A stretch of DNA of 64,000 nt from Petroclostridium sp. X23 (GTDB lineage: Bacteria > Bacillota > Clostridia > SK-Y3). The position numbers and the translations under genes were made by a program. The DNA lies in the NCBI RefSeq assembly GCF_030013905.1, contig NZ_CP124862.1:2173051-2237050 (forward strand), written 5' to 3'. Each line of letters opens with the position of its first letter. Position 1 is the first letter of the stretch. This document shows, piece after piece, positions 54,992-64,000 of this stretch. Below the pieces are notes generated by a model. That model was not told where the DNA came from. It saw only the letters and a list, made by a program, of their open reading frames with translations, and did no database searches.

Positions 54992-56611
54992 TTATAAGTG
55001 ACATGATCTTTCACTGACATTAATATTTTTCTTAAATTCTTTACAAGTTATCCCTATCGTCTCTTTAAACACTCTGCTAAAATAATACGGATTGTCAAAC
55101 CCTACTTTTTCTGCTATTTCATAGACTTTTAAGTTTGAACCGGTTAAAAGTTCTTTAGATTTTTCAATCCGGTAATTCGTCAAAAAATTACTGAAGTTAA
55201 TACCTGTTTCCTGCTTAAACAATAAGCTCAAATAACTTCTGCTCATTTCTACATATTCCGCTACATCTGAAAGCGCTATATTTTTAAAATAATTATTTTT
55301 TATATATTCTATACTTTTGCTAATGACATAGGAATATTTCTCGTGGTCACCTTTATAGTTTACTAACGCATGATATATATCCAATACATATTTTTTCACA
55401 GCTTCAAAAGTATGCAATTGCTCAAAATTGCCATATCTAAATTTCGTTTCATTAAGCGAGGATTGATTCATTAGATTTAGTTCTATCGCAATTATCTTGC
55501 CGTAACTCAACAAATCAATAAACACATCTTTCACATAATCAATTCGTTTTGCAGCATATAATTGTGTAAATATAGCGTTTATATACTTCTCAATCTTCTC
55601 TATATCAAAAAGCCTCACATAACTCTTTAATACTTCCAAACTTACTTTAGGACTGCTCTCCTTTTTGATGAGCATTCCTTGTTGATATATCATGATTTCC
55701 GACAGCTCAAAAAAACAATGCTTCTGCGCGATTTCAGCCTGCTTAAGCAGTTGGGGAAGCTTATCTACCTCACTGCCTATTTCACTGATCCCTATCGTTA
55801 ATTTAATATCTAAAAATTGTTTTATATTTTTCTCTAATAACATCATTAGATGAATGATTTTTTCTTGATTCTCCCGCACATTATCCTGGATTTCCATATT
55901 TAATAAATAAGTTATACGTTTATCTTCCACAAACGAAATCTGAAAAAAATCTCTTCCGTCAAATACTTGACTTGAGATATTATTTATTGTCTTAGCAAAA
56001 AGTTCTTTATCTTTCTCATAATGGGTATTATCTTTATATTTTATACTGGCAACAGCAATTGCAAACGAATGATGTTTAAAGGTTTTTGAAGCTTCCTCTA
56101 AAATTCCTGCCAATTCATCGGTTGATTCAAAATCTCCTGTAATAAACCGTTTCATAAGCATCCTATTATACTGATCATTATTCATATTTTGAATATCGCT
56201 TTGATTGTAAGGTGTGTTTGTTTTTTCTTGTATCGTGTCTATTTCATCAGAGAGCTTTTTCAAAATAGCTAAAAGATTATCAGATGATAAATCGGATTTT
56301 AAAATGTATTGTGAAGCACCAATCTTAATAGCTTCCTGTGCATAAACAAAATCATCATAATGACTTAAAATGACCGCTTTTAATGTTTTTTTCTTTTCCT
56401 TCAATTTCTGAATTAACTCTAAGCCATCGATAATAGGCATTCTAATATCAGTCAATAAAATATCCGGATCAAACTTTTCAAAAAAATCTATAGCTTCTTT
56501 TCCATTTTTAGCTTCACCTATAACGATGAATCCATTTTCTTCCCAGTTAATAGTCGTCTTAAGACCTACCCGCACTAAAAATTCGTCATCAGCTATTAAA
56601 ACTTTTTTCAT
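54992..56611 (-). CDS. YesN-type response regulator with AraC output domain
   Basis: 539 residues from ATG 56611. The receiver domain (1-120) has the acidic pocket D8-D9, phospho-acceptor D55 (TDIRMP) and the switch Lys near LKSDLSSD. A long middle part is typical of YesN. The C-terminal AraC double helix-turn-helix (about 440-539) has LSDVAEYVEMSRSYLSLLFK and VAEKVGFDNPYYFSRVFKE. It is expected to activate the neighbouring importer operon when phosphorylated by the divergent histidine kinase. Confidence 0.92.
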   Translation of the reverse strand: MKKVLIADDEFLVRVGLKTTINWEENGFIVIGEAKNGKEAIDFFEKFDPDILLTDIRMPIIDGLELIQKLKEKKKTLKAVILSHYDDFVYAQEAIKIGASQYILKSDLSSDNLLAILKKLSDEIDTIQEKTNTPYNQSDIQNMNNDQYNRMLMKRFITGDFESTDELAGILEEASKTFKHHSFAIAVASIKYKDNTHYEKDKELFAKTINNISSQVFDGRDFFQISFVEDKRITYLLNMEIQDNVRENQEKIIHLMMLLEKNIKQFLDIKLTIGISEIGSEVDKLPQLLKQAEIAQKHCFFELSEIMIYQQGMLIKKESSPKVSLEVLKSYVRLFDIEKIEKYINAIFTQLYAAKRIDYVKDVFIDLLSYGKIIAIELNLMNQSSLNETKFRYGNFEQLHTFEAVKKYVLDIYHALVNYKGDHEKYSYVISKSIEYIKNNYFKNIALSDVAEYVEMSRSYLSLLFKQETGINFSNFLTNYRIEKSKELLTGSNLKVYEIAEKVGFDNPYYFSRVFKETIGITCKEFKKNINVSERSCHL

Positions 56612-56713
56612 ATTTATAGCCATTCCTTTCGTTTCGCCCAAGGCATAAAACGGAACGAAATTATTACCTTTGAGCTTAATATTCTATAACGATATTATTG
56701 AGATTGCAGTCAA

Positions 56714-56872
56714 CTACAAATCACGGAGAAGTAAGTGCGCTGCTCTTTTGAAAGTAGACCATATGTTCATATCTGGAGATTGCTCATTCAAGCGTACATA
56801 AGTGTGATTTAAAGCGCGAAGACTTATCTTTGTATAGTCCACCCGCTGAAGGGCTTGTTTACCATACTTTTT
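56714..56872 (-). pseudogene. ORF remnant of unknown origin
   Basis: An open stretch of about 52 codons without start ends LNHTYVRLNEQSPDMNIW, TFKRAAHLLLRDL and stop (two parts). It is bounded upstream by a stop and a decayed, GC-richer stretch. The codon pattern looks protein-coding, but I do not recognise the family. It occupies the spacer between the divergent yesN- and yesM-type genes. Confidence 0.35.
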
Positions 56873-57081
56873 TTAGTTAGTGGTCCCTCAAGGCGTAATC
56901 CCAGCCTTCCTCCTCTTCAACTAAAACGATGATATGTTTTCATTCGTGAATATGTTATAATTATAGCATACTATGTTGATGTTAGTAAAAATTTATAGAC
57001 AAAAACAATCTTCTTAGCTTTAAGCAGGTTGTTATTTCTTCTGAAGGTGAAAAAAGGTTAGCATTATTCAAAGGGGAGAAA

Positions 57082-58860
57082 ATGATGTTCTTCAATCTAA
57101 CGATCAAGAAAAAAATATTTATATATATGTGTTCTTTAATAACCATTTCATTCGTTATTACAAGCCTTGTTATTTACTTCCTTTTTTTTAGAGCGCTTCA
57201 ACAAAATGAAATGAAATATGCCCTAGAATCATCACACAAAACAAAACAAAATATTGAATTTGTCCTTAACCTGATTGATAATACAGGAACTTTATTAGGC
57301 GCTAACCAGGATCTGTTAAATGAATTTAAAAAAGAGTATAACCCGGCAGACCGCAGTTATTATGAAGGACAAAACAAAATCAGCACCATGCTTAAAAATA
57401 TTATCAGCGTCCAAGAATATATTAAAGGTATCTATATTCTAAGCTCCAATGGAAATTTCTATACCAACGATTGGGGAGTCGATGAATACGAATTTAAAAA
57501 AACATATCAATCTTATTTTGCTAATCAGACTACTGCCAAGGAACATTTTACGGGCCTTCATGAAGTTAACTATCATTCCTTATCAAACTCCAGTGTAATT
57601 TCTTATATACGACCGATATTTGACATTAACTCAGAAAAATATATCGGCACTATCATCATTGATATTAATTATGAACTTTTAAAGGAAATATTTACTATAT
57701 CTTCGATCCAAAACGATGAAAAAGTATTGGTCATTGACCGGAATGGAGAAAAAATTTTAAACTTTCCTTATAATATTAGCTTGGATAACATCGTGAATGA
57801 TAACCCCATGCTTTTAGAAGTTGAAAAAACGCAGCTCAATAAAAAAGTTTTCGGAAAAGAAAGTATCATTATATCGAATACGATTGATTATACAGACTGG
57901 AAAATTATCAGAATCGTATCTTCTGATAAAATTTACCGTGATACTAATAAACTGAAAACTATTGCAACATATATATCAGTAGTATTCATTATCATTTCGT
58001 TGTCAGCTTCTTTAGTGCTTTCTTCAACCTTAACTAAACCAATTACGGAACTTACCCATAAAGTCAAACTGGTTGAGAAAGGTGACCTTACAGTAAATGT
58101 GAAAGTAAAAAGCAAAGATGAGTTAGGACAATTAAGTAATTCATTTAATAATATGGTAGTTAAATTAAAAGACCTTATTAATAAGCTTTTAGAAGAACAA
58201 AAGAAAAAATCCGATATGGAATTTCAAATTTTACAGGCACAAATAAATCCCCACTTTCTCTACAACACCCTTGATTCGATAAAGTGGCTTGCCGTTATTC
58301 AAAATATAAATAATATTAGTGATATGGCTACTGCTTTGATTAACTTGCTGAAATATAATATTTCCAGGACAACCCCATCCGTAACACTGGAAGAAGAAAT
58401 TGAAAGTGTAAAAAATTATATTAAAATTCAAAAATACCGATATGGAGATATTTTCAGTGTTAAATATAATGTTCAAGAAGAAACTTTGAAATGTACAACT
58501 TTACGGTTTATTCTTCAACCTATAGTGGAAAATGCTATTTTTCATGGATTTGAAAGTGTCGAAGGCAATGGGATTATACAAATCAGTACAAAGATAAGAA
58601 ATGGAAATCTAATCATAGAAGTCACCGATAATGGCTCCGGTATAGATGATGATACATTAAAGAGCATAACAGAAGATGCAAATTTCAAGAAAAAGTTTAG
58701 CGGCATAGGAGTACAAAATATTAACGAAAGAATCAAATTATATTTTGGCAAAAATTATGGTTTGTGTTTTTCAAGCGAATTAAACGAAGGTACAAAAGTG
58801 ACATTAACACTGCCTGTCATTTTTTGTACTAAAGAAGAGGAATATTGCAAAACCGACTAA
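57082..58860 (+). CDS. YesM-type sensor histidine kinase
   Basis: 592 residues. Membrane segment 1 (about 12-34), an outer sensing domain (about 35-290), membrane segment 2 (about 295-316) and HAMP (about 317-370). The His kinase box is QAQINPHFLYNTLDSIKW, and the ATPase part has ENAIFHGFE, VTDNGSGID and GIGVQNINERIKLYFG. It phosphorylates the divergent YesN-type regulator. The stop is 10 bp from an IS1182-type terminal repeat, so the 3' flank was changed by insertion, but the protein appears complete. Confidence 0.93.
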   Translation: MMFFNLTIKKKIFIYMCSLITISFVITSLVIYFLFFRALQQNEMKYALESSHKTKQNIEFVLNLIDNTGTLLGANQDLLNEFKKEYNPADRSYYEGQNKISTMLKNIISVQEYIKGIYILSSNGNFYTNDWGVDEYEFKKTYQSYFANQTTAKEHFTGLHEVNYHSLSNSSVISYIRPIFDINSEKYIGTIIIDINYELLKEIFTISSIQNDEKVLVIDRNGEKILNFPYNISLDNIVNDNPMLLEVEKTQLNKKVFGKESIIISNTIDYTDWKIIRIVSSDKIYRDTNKLKTIATYISVVFIIISLSASLVLSSTLTKPITELTHKVKLVEKGDLTVNVKVKSKDELGQLSNSFNNMVVKLKDLINKLLEEQKKKSDMEFQILQAQINPHFLYNTLDSIKWLAVIQNINNISDMATALINLLKYNISRTTPSVTLEEEIESVKNYIKIQKYRYGDIFSVKYNVQEETLKCTTLRFILQPIVENAIFHGFESVEGNGIIQISTKIRNGNLIIEVTDNGSGIDDDTLKSITEDANFKKKFSGIGVQNINERIKLYFGKNYGLCFSSELNEGTKVTLTLPVIFCTKEEEYCKTD

Positions 58861-58883
58861 ATACAAACGAGGGGACGGCAGAC

Positions 58884-60341
58884 CAATGTCATAAAGCTTA
58901 ATTAACAAAATCTTACACAGAACGCTTCTTGTTAACAGGATATTTGTTTTTCCTCGAAGGCTCCTTTCGAGGAAAACTTCTGTCCGGACGTATAGGAACA
59001 AGATTTTTTGTAATATTTTTCATTGCCTTATCAAATAATATTGTCCGTTTTTCCAGGTCATCTTCATAGAAACATTTTATTAATGTCCGAGTCATTTTTG
59101 ATATTAATACATTCATATTTACTTTATACTCATATTTTAAACCTTCTTTGCTTAATTCTGCTTTCTCATTAGCTTCTGCTTTTGCCATTGCCATAAGGTT
59201 CGATAAATATATAGTTGCATAAAAATCCTGCATTATAGCTGTTGGATTAACTCCCGAAAAGTTTTCCATCTCATATCGGCTTTTTAATTGACTGTATTTA
59301 ACTTCTATCCCCCAACGTTTGAAATATAGTACTTTAAAATCTTCAGTAGTGAAATCTTCATCCATAATATTAGTAACTAATTTTTCAATTTCACCCGTTG
59401 GCAAAATAACGTTAATGATCCGCAATGTTAATGTCTTGTTTTTATGAATGCGCGTGATAATTTGATCCGGTTTATTTGCAGTATCAACTTCCGGCTGAAA
59501 TTTATTAACCTTTACTCTCATCAAATATTTTAATTTTTTACTTTCTAAGAAATCAAATATATCCTTTGACGGATAACCCCTATCAAATAAAAACAAATCA
59601 TTTTTAAATCCTTTAATTTCAAGCCTTTCGATAAGCTCTTTTGCTAGATCCCTTTCTGCTGCTTTCCATGTACGTATATCTGATTCAAGTATGTAATCAT
59701 TTTCCATATCATATATTACAGAAACCATCGCTCTTGCCTGCTTCCTGTTACTTTGATTATGATAATACCCAAAATGTTCCCTGTTACTAACCGTATTAGG
59801 GATTTCAGGAATGCTACCATCAATAGAGAGGAGTCTATAACCATTATATTTTTTAAAGTTATCATCATTATAAAACCAGCTTATATAATTATCATTAAGC
59901 TGTATAAAGGCATCAGGCTTAATTTTTTGTCGTAGTTGTGAAAAAGCTTGTTTTGTCATAGCGTTATCTCCACCTAAGAATTCAAACCAATCATCTATCT
60001 CTATTTGTAATGTCTTTCTTAGTCCCTTTAATATAAAATATATTGCATCTTTAAAATTCATCTTAGCAGTGTCTTTTGTAAAATATGTGCTCTTTTTACG
60101 GTTGGTCAACATAAAGATAGCGTCGTTGATTTGTTCTCTAGCTATTTCAAGAGCAGTCATAAAATTTTTTAACATTTGTATCACCCAATATCGAGAAGAT
60201 ATACCATCAAAAAGGTATCCATCTGGATTATTGAGGTGTTTCAAAAAAGTCAAGTGTTTTTTATACTTTTATGTTAAGTTTTCATTACATTTGTTTCAGA
60301 TTCCAAATTCCAATTATTGTATTCTTAGCTTTATGACATTG
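58884..60341 (-). mobile_element. Complete IS4-family insertion sequence (1458 bp)
   Basis: Terminal inverted repeats begin CAATGTCATAAAGCT (15 bp perfect) at 58884 and at 60341. It is flanked by the 10-bp direct repeat GACGGCAGAC (58874-58883 and 60342-60351), which is a piece of the IS1182 end, so this insertion is the younger event. It carries one intact transposase gene. Confidence 0.95.
58913..60253 (-). CDS. IS4-family transposase
   Basis: 446 residues with the full DDE set: D145 in SIDGSIPEIP, D224 in LFDRGYPSKD, and the YREK signature YFKRWGIEVKYSQLK (Y310, R313, E317, K324). It cuts and pastes the element at 58884-60341. The reading frame starts at TTG 60253 without a good ribosome site; a start further in is possible. 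No frameshift or stop is seen, so the element could be active. Confidence 0.93.
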   Translation of the reverse strand: MTFLKHLNNPDGYLFDGISSRYWVIQMLKNFMTALEIAREQINDAIFMLTNRKKSTYFTKDTAKMNFKDAIYFILKGLRKTLQIEIDDWFEFLGGDNAMTKQAFSQLRQKIKPDAFIQLNDNYISWFYNDDNFKKYNGYRLLSIDGSIPEIPNTVSNREHFGYYHNQSNRKQARAMVSVIYDMENDYILESDIRTWKAAERDLAKELIERLEIKGFKNDLFLFDRGYPSKDIFDFLESKKLKYLMRVKVNKFQPEVDTANKPDQIITRIHKNKTLTLRIINVILPTGEIEKLVTNIMDEDFTTEDFKVLYFKRWGIEVKYSQLKSRYEMENFSGVNPTAIMQDFYATIYLSNLMAMAKAEANEKAELSKEGLKYEYKVNMNVLISKMTRTLIKCFYEDDLEKRTILFDKAMKNITKNLVPIRPDRSFPRKEPSRKNKYPVNKKRSV

Positions 60342-60423
60342 GACGGCAGACTGTGTATAAACGGAAAATAATACTCATATTTATTTATCAGTAATTTACA
60401 CAGTTTAGTCCCCGCACCTTCCA

Positions 60424-61316
60424 CTATCTACTAATATGTAATTTGCAGAGGTTAGAAGGATGTAATAATCCTGCTAATCTCTTCAATATTTTCTTAACTC
60501 CTAGTATATTTATTACTCTTTTCATGTTGTAAGCTAAAAAAGCCAAAGAGACCTCCGTCTTTACCACTGTTTGAACATTATAACATACATCCACACCATT
60601 ATTATTTACAGCCATGAGTCTTGCATCTGGATCGATAGTGGAGATTTCGTTTGTATCTTTTTTTTTAGTTCCTGTTGATAATTTTCGTATAATTCTTTAC
60701 GGGTCTTTAGTTCTTTTATGCGTTCCTTTATTTCCTGGGCGTTAGGCTTTTTAATCGACTCTTCCTGATTGTCATTTTCATCTGTTTGAGCCATATATTC
60801 TTGTATCTTTTCTTCAAGGTACTTAATTTTACGGGCTAAATTCTTTTGATTAAGATTGTTTTTCTTAGAATTAGATGCTCTGAATTTAGAACCGTCAACT
60901 GCCACTACTTCCATGCCAAACAAATCCCACTGTTTACATAGCGCTATAAACTGCTTGAATACTTTTTGTATAGCATCTTTATTATCTTTTCTAAAATTAG
61001 CGATTGTCTTAAAATCAGGTCTTAATTTTCTAATCAGCCACATTAGCTCAATATTTCTAGTAGCTTCCGCTTCAAGTCTTCTTGAGGAAGTAATTTTATT
61101 CATATATCCATAGATGTAGAGCCTTAGCAAATCTTTACGATCAAATCCTAATCTACCGGTGTGTGAGGGGATAGCGTTTCTAAATCCCAGCTCAACCAGG
61201 TCTAGAGAATCAACAAAAGCATCAATAACTCTAACAGGATTGTCATCAGTAATGTAATCATCTATATACTCTGGATAAGCAATTCTTTTTCTATCAATAC
61301 CTTCAATATATCTCAT
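60424..61316 (-). pseudogene. IS1182-family transposase, frameshifted and internally deleted
   Basis: From ATG 61316 the first 230 codons (YIEGIDRKRIAYPEYIDDYI, VVAVDGSKFRASNSKKNN and others) match the N-terminal half of IS1182 transposases. Near 60640 the frame shifts by one base; the second frame continues TIDPDARLMAVNNNGVDVCY, NVQTVV and then jumps to the C-terminal AFLAYNMKRVINILGVKK. About 150-200 codons with the rest of the catalytic core are missing. It cannot be functional. Confidence 0.88.
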
Positions 61317-61373
61317 AATCCACCTGCTTTCTAATGAACAGATTAGATTATAACATATTCCTTTTAAATTATG

Positions 61374-61841
61374 TTAACCATTTTCTGGAGTTTTGACACA
61401 GTCTGCCATCCCTAATGTTTTAAAGACTCCTAGGAAAGCAAGATGCGGTAAAGTAAACAGTATCCGTAGTAAAGGATCTGAAACAACCTGTTGTAGATTC
61501 AGCGAGAAAGCCCATGCAATAAAAGGAACAAAAACTCCCTCTGCCAATCCTAATGCTATGCTTGCAATTATCATTACAATTGCCGCAGTATGCCAGGATA
61601 ATTGAAAAAAAAGGTTCAAAAAAAATATCATTATTATTACTTGCAAGATGCTATGAATACCAAAAAGTATTGGTATTGACCTGACAGTAAAAGAAAATAG
61701 TGAGGTTAACAAGGAAAGAACAATAACAAAAAGCGGAGACTCTTTCTTGCCTGTTAGTACTAACACCATATAATATAAAATCAAGCTCTCAGGAACAGAT
61801 ACACCTAAAAATGGTATTAATGGCATAAAGTCCATCTCCAT
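61374..61841 (-). pseudogene. Truncated membrane sensor (GHKL-type kinase partner of the LytTR regulator)
   Basis: About 143 gene-derived codons with four or five membrane helices (for example LILYYMVLVLTG and SWHTAAIVMIIASIALGLAEG in parts), then 12 codons that come from the IS1182 end (GMADCVKTPENG) and a stop. The layout, membrane part directly after a LytTR regulator gene with a 6-bp gap, fits AgrC-like kinases, whose GHKL ATPase domain would follow. That domain is absent, and no fragment of it is found left of the elements. Confidence 0.7.
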
Positions 61842-61847
61842 CCCCCT

Positions 61848-62597
61848 TTAGAGATTGTAATTTGAGTATTTCATAAGTTCATGCATACGGTCACGACTAA
61901 GTAAAGCCTTATCCTTACAATTATTAAACTTAACCTCGTAGTATGATGAATTGGGAAAAGATACTATTCGTTCTATTCGATCAGTATTAATAATGAAGGA
62001 TTTGTGGGATCGAAAAAAACTCTTCCCTAAGTGCCGCTCCAGCTCTTGCAATGTCTGCCGGGTTTTGAATTCTCCGTTGATACAATAAATAAGAGTATGA
62101 CGTCCAGCCTTTTCTATGTAGAAAATCTCGTCTAACTTCACAAAAACCCGTTCATTACCTAGATTTATAGAGATCCTGGTTGTCTGCACGCACGAGGTAT
62201 TATTGCTATTCTCCGCCATTTTTAACATTTGATATATACGCTGATAAGTTGACTTAACCCTTTCTTGATCAATTGGTTTTAAAATATAATCAGAAGCATA
62301 TAGTTTGAAAGCATCAAGAGAGTACTCCTGATGTGCAGTAATAAATACTATAGCTATGTTAGGTTGTATTTCTCTCAATTTCTCTGCTAGCTCTATCCCT
62401 TTCATATCAGGCAACTCAATATCTAAAAAAGCTACATCCGGACATTGCTCTCTAACAATCGCTATTGCATTATTCGCATTTTCTGTTGTTCCTACAACCA
62501 GAGCACCTTCAAGCTTACAAAGAATTGAACAAAGCAATAACAATACTCCAGGTTCATCATCAGCCATTACAATTTTTACTGGTAACAAATTCACCAC
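61848..62597 (-). CDS. LytTR-family response regulator
   Basis: 249 residues. The receiver domain (1-125) has D13-D14, phospho-acceptor D59 (FLDIELPDMKG) and LKPIDQERV. The LytTR DNA-binding domain (about 145-245) has EIFYIEKAGRHTLIY, LGKSFFRSHKSFIIN and YYEVKF. GTG 62597 or the TTG at 62591, which is better spaced from AAAGGTG, is the start. The gene lies about 100 nt after a c-di-GMP riboswitch hairpin and directly before the truncated sensor. Confidence 0.9.
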   Translation of the reverse strand: MVNLLPVKIVMADDEPGVLLLLCSILCKLEGALVVGTTENANNAIAIVREQCPDVAFLDIELPDMKGIELAEKLREIQPNIAIVFITAHQEYSLDAFKLYASDYILKPIDQERVKSTYQRIYQMLKMAENSNNTSCVQTTRISINLGNERVFVKLDEIFYIEKAGRHTLIYCINGEFKTRQTLQELERHLGKSFFRSHKSFIINTDRIERIVSFPNSSYYEVKFNNCKDKALLSRDRMHELMKYSNYNL

Positions 62598-62700
62598 ACC
62601 TTTCTTGGTTTCTTAGCAAACTTGTTAACATCTCCAATGTAAATCAAAGTCATAATGGTTGCCAAGTTATTGCAATATATAGAGCCAATTATATACATTA

Positions 62701-62736
62701 AGGCCCACTGATGTTATACAAAGCACCAGTGAGCCT
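62701..62736 (-). terminator. Hairpin downstream of the c-di-GMP aptamer
   Basis: On the minus strand AGGCTCACTGGTG and its partner ATCAGTGGGCCT (G-U pairs) with an 11-nt loop. The T-run after it is poor (TTAATGTAT), so it may be a weak terminator or only part of the expression platform. Confidence 0.5.
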
Positions 62737-62747
62737 AAAGCAGTCTA

Positions 62748-62842
62748 ATCCCCCGGCAACCCGGCTATCATAGCGATATCAACACTCGCTTTAGACCCGT
62801 GGCTTTCCGTCCTTGTCTTTCAACAAGTTTGCCCTTATCAAA
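62748..62842 (-). ncRNA. Cyclic di-GMP-I riboswitch (GEMM-I) upstream of the LytTR regulator
   Basis: On the minus strand in order: AAGGGCAAACTTGTTGAAAG, ACAAGGACGGAAAGCCAC, GGGTCTAAAGCGAG, a variable stem, and ATAGCCGGGTTGCCG. All conserved blocks of the class are present, including the GAAA loop and its receptor. The gene downstream is the LytTR response regulator at 62597. Confidence 0.93.
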
Positions 62843-63550
62843 TTTATTTAGTTAGATATATCGTATATCGTATCTATTATACTACAAATACCTTGTTCAA
62901 ATTTATCAAAACGTGCTCGTTTCTCTTATTACAATAAGTGAATATAAATTTTAAACCTTCTCGGCCATCTATTATATTGCTGTTGCCATACCAGTCTGAC
63001 CTATCCAAGAGCATATAATCAAAATTTGGACAAGTTATTGTCTTTCAGCATCGATTTTACTGCCCAATGCTTTTTATTTATCTTAATACCTGTATTTTAA
63101 TCTACTGTATCCCATTGTAGCACACATACAGAAAAATAATCAAAAAATAAAAGTAACCCAAGTAAGCAGCATCTGGAAAGTAATTTTCCCATTATATATA
63201 ATCACTTTCTACTATTTATGACAACCTGGTTGTTTAGTCTGGTTGTTTTATCCTTTCATGACTTATCAACCAAAATGCTTATAAAAATTGCCATCCAAGG
63301 TTGAATTGAAGCAGTTGTGAAGATATTGTTCAAAGTTTTCAATTGCCATATTGCCTAGATGAAAATTACAGTATATTTATAGCTTCACCCTTTTTGCCAT
63401 GTTGGTTGATTAATGATTTTACTATGGTCTTGTTCCCTAAAATTAGCTTTAGACCTGCATTTTAGCCAGTATGGTTAAGCAAAATCTGTGGTTGCTTATT
63501 ATGCCACATTGAGTGCAGGATTACAACTTCAACACGTATAAGGGGGTTTT
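62843..63550. other. Gene-free AT-rich spacer
   Basis: No frame, RNA family or repeat is recognised in these 700 bp apart from two direct copies of CTGGTTGTTT (63226-63235 and 63239-63248) and several CAACC/GGTTG motifs. Confidence 0.4.
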
Positions 63551-63756
<206 letters not shown>

Positions 63757-63757
<1 letters not shown>

Positions 63758-63785
63758 AGAGCCTCGAAATAACATCGAGGCTCTC
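63757..63785 (-). terminator. Probable terminator of the gene entering from the right edge
   Basis: GAGAGCCTCGA and TCGAGGCTCTC form a perfect 11-bp stem with a 7-nt loop; the minus strand continues TAAAGCTTTTT. Confidence 0.7.
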
Positions 63786-63860
63786 CAAAATAAATCCTGG
63801 TATTCAGAAAATGCTATACAACTTTGAAGTATCTCATACAAAACCGCTTTTAAGTGTCAC

Positions 63861-64000
63861 TTATACCAGTTTTGATGAAAAATCACGCATTGACGCAAAT
63901 TCTTCCACTTTACTGATCCGTTCGGATAGTTGAGTGGCAACAGCTTCAGAAACAATATTAGCAGACAGCTTCTTATATTTGTTGTAAAGTTCATCATAGG
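63861..64000 (-). CDS. C-terminal end of an unidentified gene
   Basis: The last 45 codons of a minus-strand frame that enters from the right edge (visible part YDELYNKYKKLSANIVSEAV, then SERISKVEEFASMRDFSSKL and stop). It is helical and charged. The family cannot be told from this piece. A hairpin with a T-run follows 75 bp after the stop, which supports a real gene. Confidence 0.5.
   Translation of the reverse strand, partial: YDELYNKYKKLSANIVSEAVATQLSERISKVEEFASMRDFSSKLV

Larger units (their letters stand above)
58871..61412 (-). mobile_element. IS1182-type element, decayed, interrupted by an IS4-family element
   Basis: The ends match as inverted repeats: GGGGACGGCAGACTGTGT on the left (split by the IS4 insertion between 58883 and 60342) and GGGATGGCAGACTGTGT read inward from 61412. 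The transposase inside is frameshifted and has lost its middle. No clear target duplication surrounds the element, and both neighbouring genes end at its borders, which suggests a flanking deletion. Confidence 0.8.

Noticed and set aside
63400..63500. Possible third c-di-GMP aptamer on the minus strand (CAGGTCTAAAG present)
   Set aside because: The other conserved blocks (GGGACGCAAAGCCAC before it and GCCGGGTTGCC after it) are missing.

Overview
The window reads as chromosome of a low-GC, spore-forming member of class Clostridia. The evidence is AT-rich spacers, strong AGGAGG-type ribosome binding sites with some GTG/TTG starts, CotF-type spore-coat genes, RNase J, two cyclic-di-GMP-I riboswitches, methyl-accepting chemotaxis proteins and three GGDEF/EAL proteins. 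I saw no rRNA, tRNA or CRISPR array. The species cannot be named from this sequence alone.

Layout. 1-4 kb: the N-terminal part of a CHASE2-cyclase, a metallo-beta-lactamase-fold hydrolase and a two-gene operon of unknown membrane and coiled-coil proteins. 4-8 kb: a secreted Ig-like protein and the TrkA/TrkH potassium uptake operon. 8-18 kb: housekeeping and accessory single genes (winged-helix protein, GNAT, nicotinate phosphoribosyltransferase, intracellular subtilisin, XRE-cupin regulator, MFS exporter, GIY-YIG, LysM-G5-M23 peptidase, methyltransferase), separated by several dispersed palindromic repeats. 18-25 kb: a PAS-GGDEF-EAL protein and a CheY-CheW-MCP operon headed by a c-di-GMP riboswitch with its own terminator. 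25-33 kb: nitroreductase, two spore-coat genes, RNase J, a DUF4830-like protein, then an operon of NifX-like, Fur-like, UPF0251 and a split permease with a clear promoter and candidate operator. 33-45 kb: a GDSL hydrolase and the broken remnant of its duplicate, YdcF-like, EAL phosphodiesterase with a dead GGDEF, deoC, a second MCP with a leader ORF, YczE-like, an unknown membrane-anchored protein, a HhH-GPD glycosylase and a GAF-GAF-GGDEF cyclase.

45-59 kb holds one coherent system on the minus strand: an ABC sugar/polyol importer (binding lipoprotein, two permeases, two different ATPases), a zinc alcohol dehydrogenase, an RpiB-like isomerase and DhaK/DhaL-like kinase subunits, with a YesN/YesM two-component pair next to it. 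The best reading is uptake and breakdown of a four-carbon polyol such as erythritol or threitol through erythrulose and erythrulose phosphate.

59-64 kb is mobile-element territory. A complete IS4-family element (10-bp target duplication) sits inside the terminal repeat of a decayed IS1182-type element. That older element truncates a membrane sensor gene and leaves its LytTR response regulator, which lies behind a second c-di-GMP riboswitch, without an intact partner.

Overall theme: cyclic-di-GMP is made and broken by proteins encoded here and is sensed by two riboswitches, one controlling chemotaxis genes and one apparently controlling a LytTR regulator.
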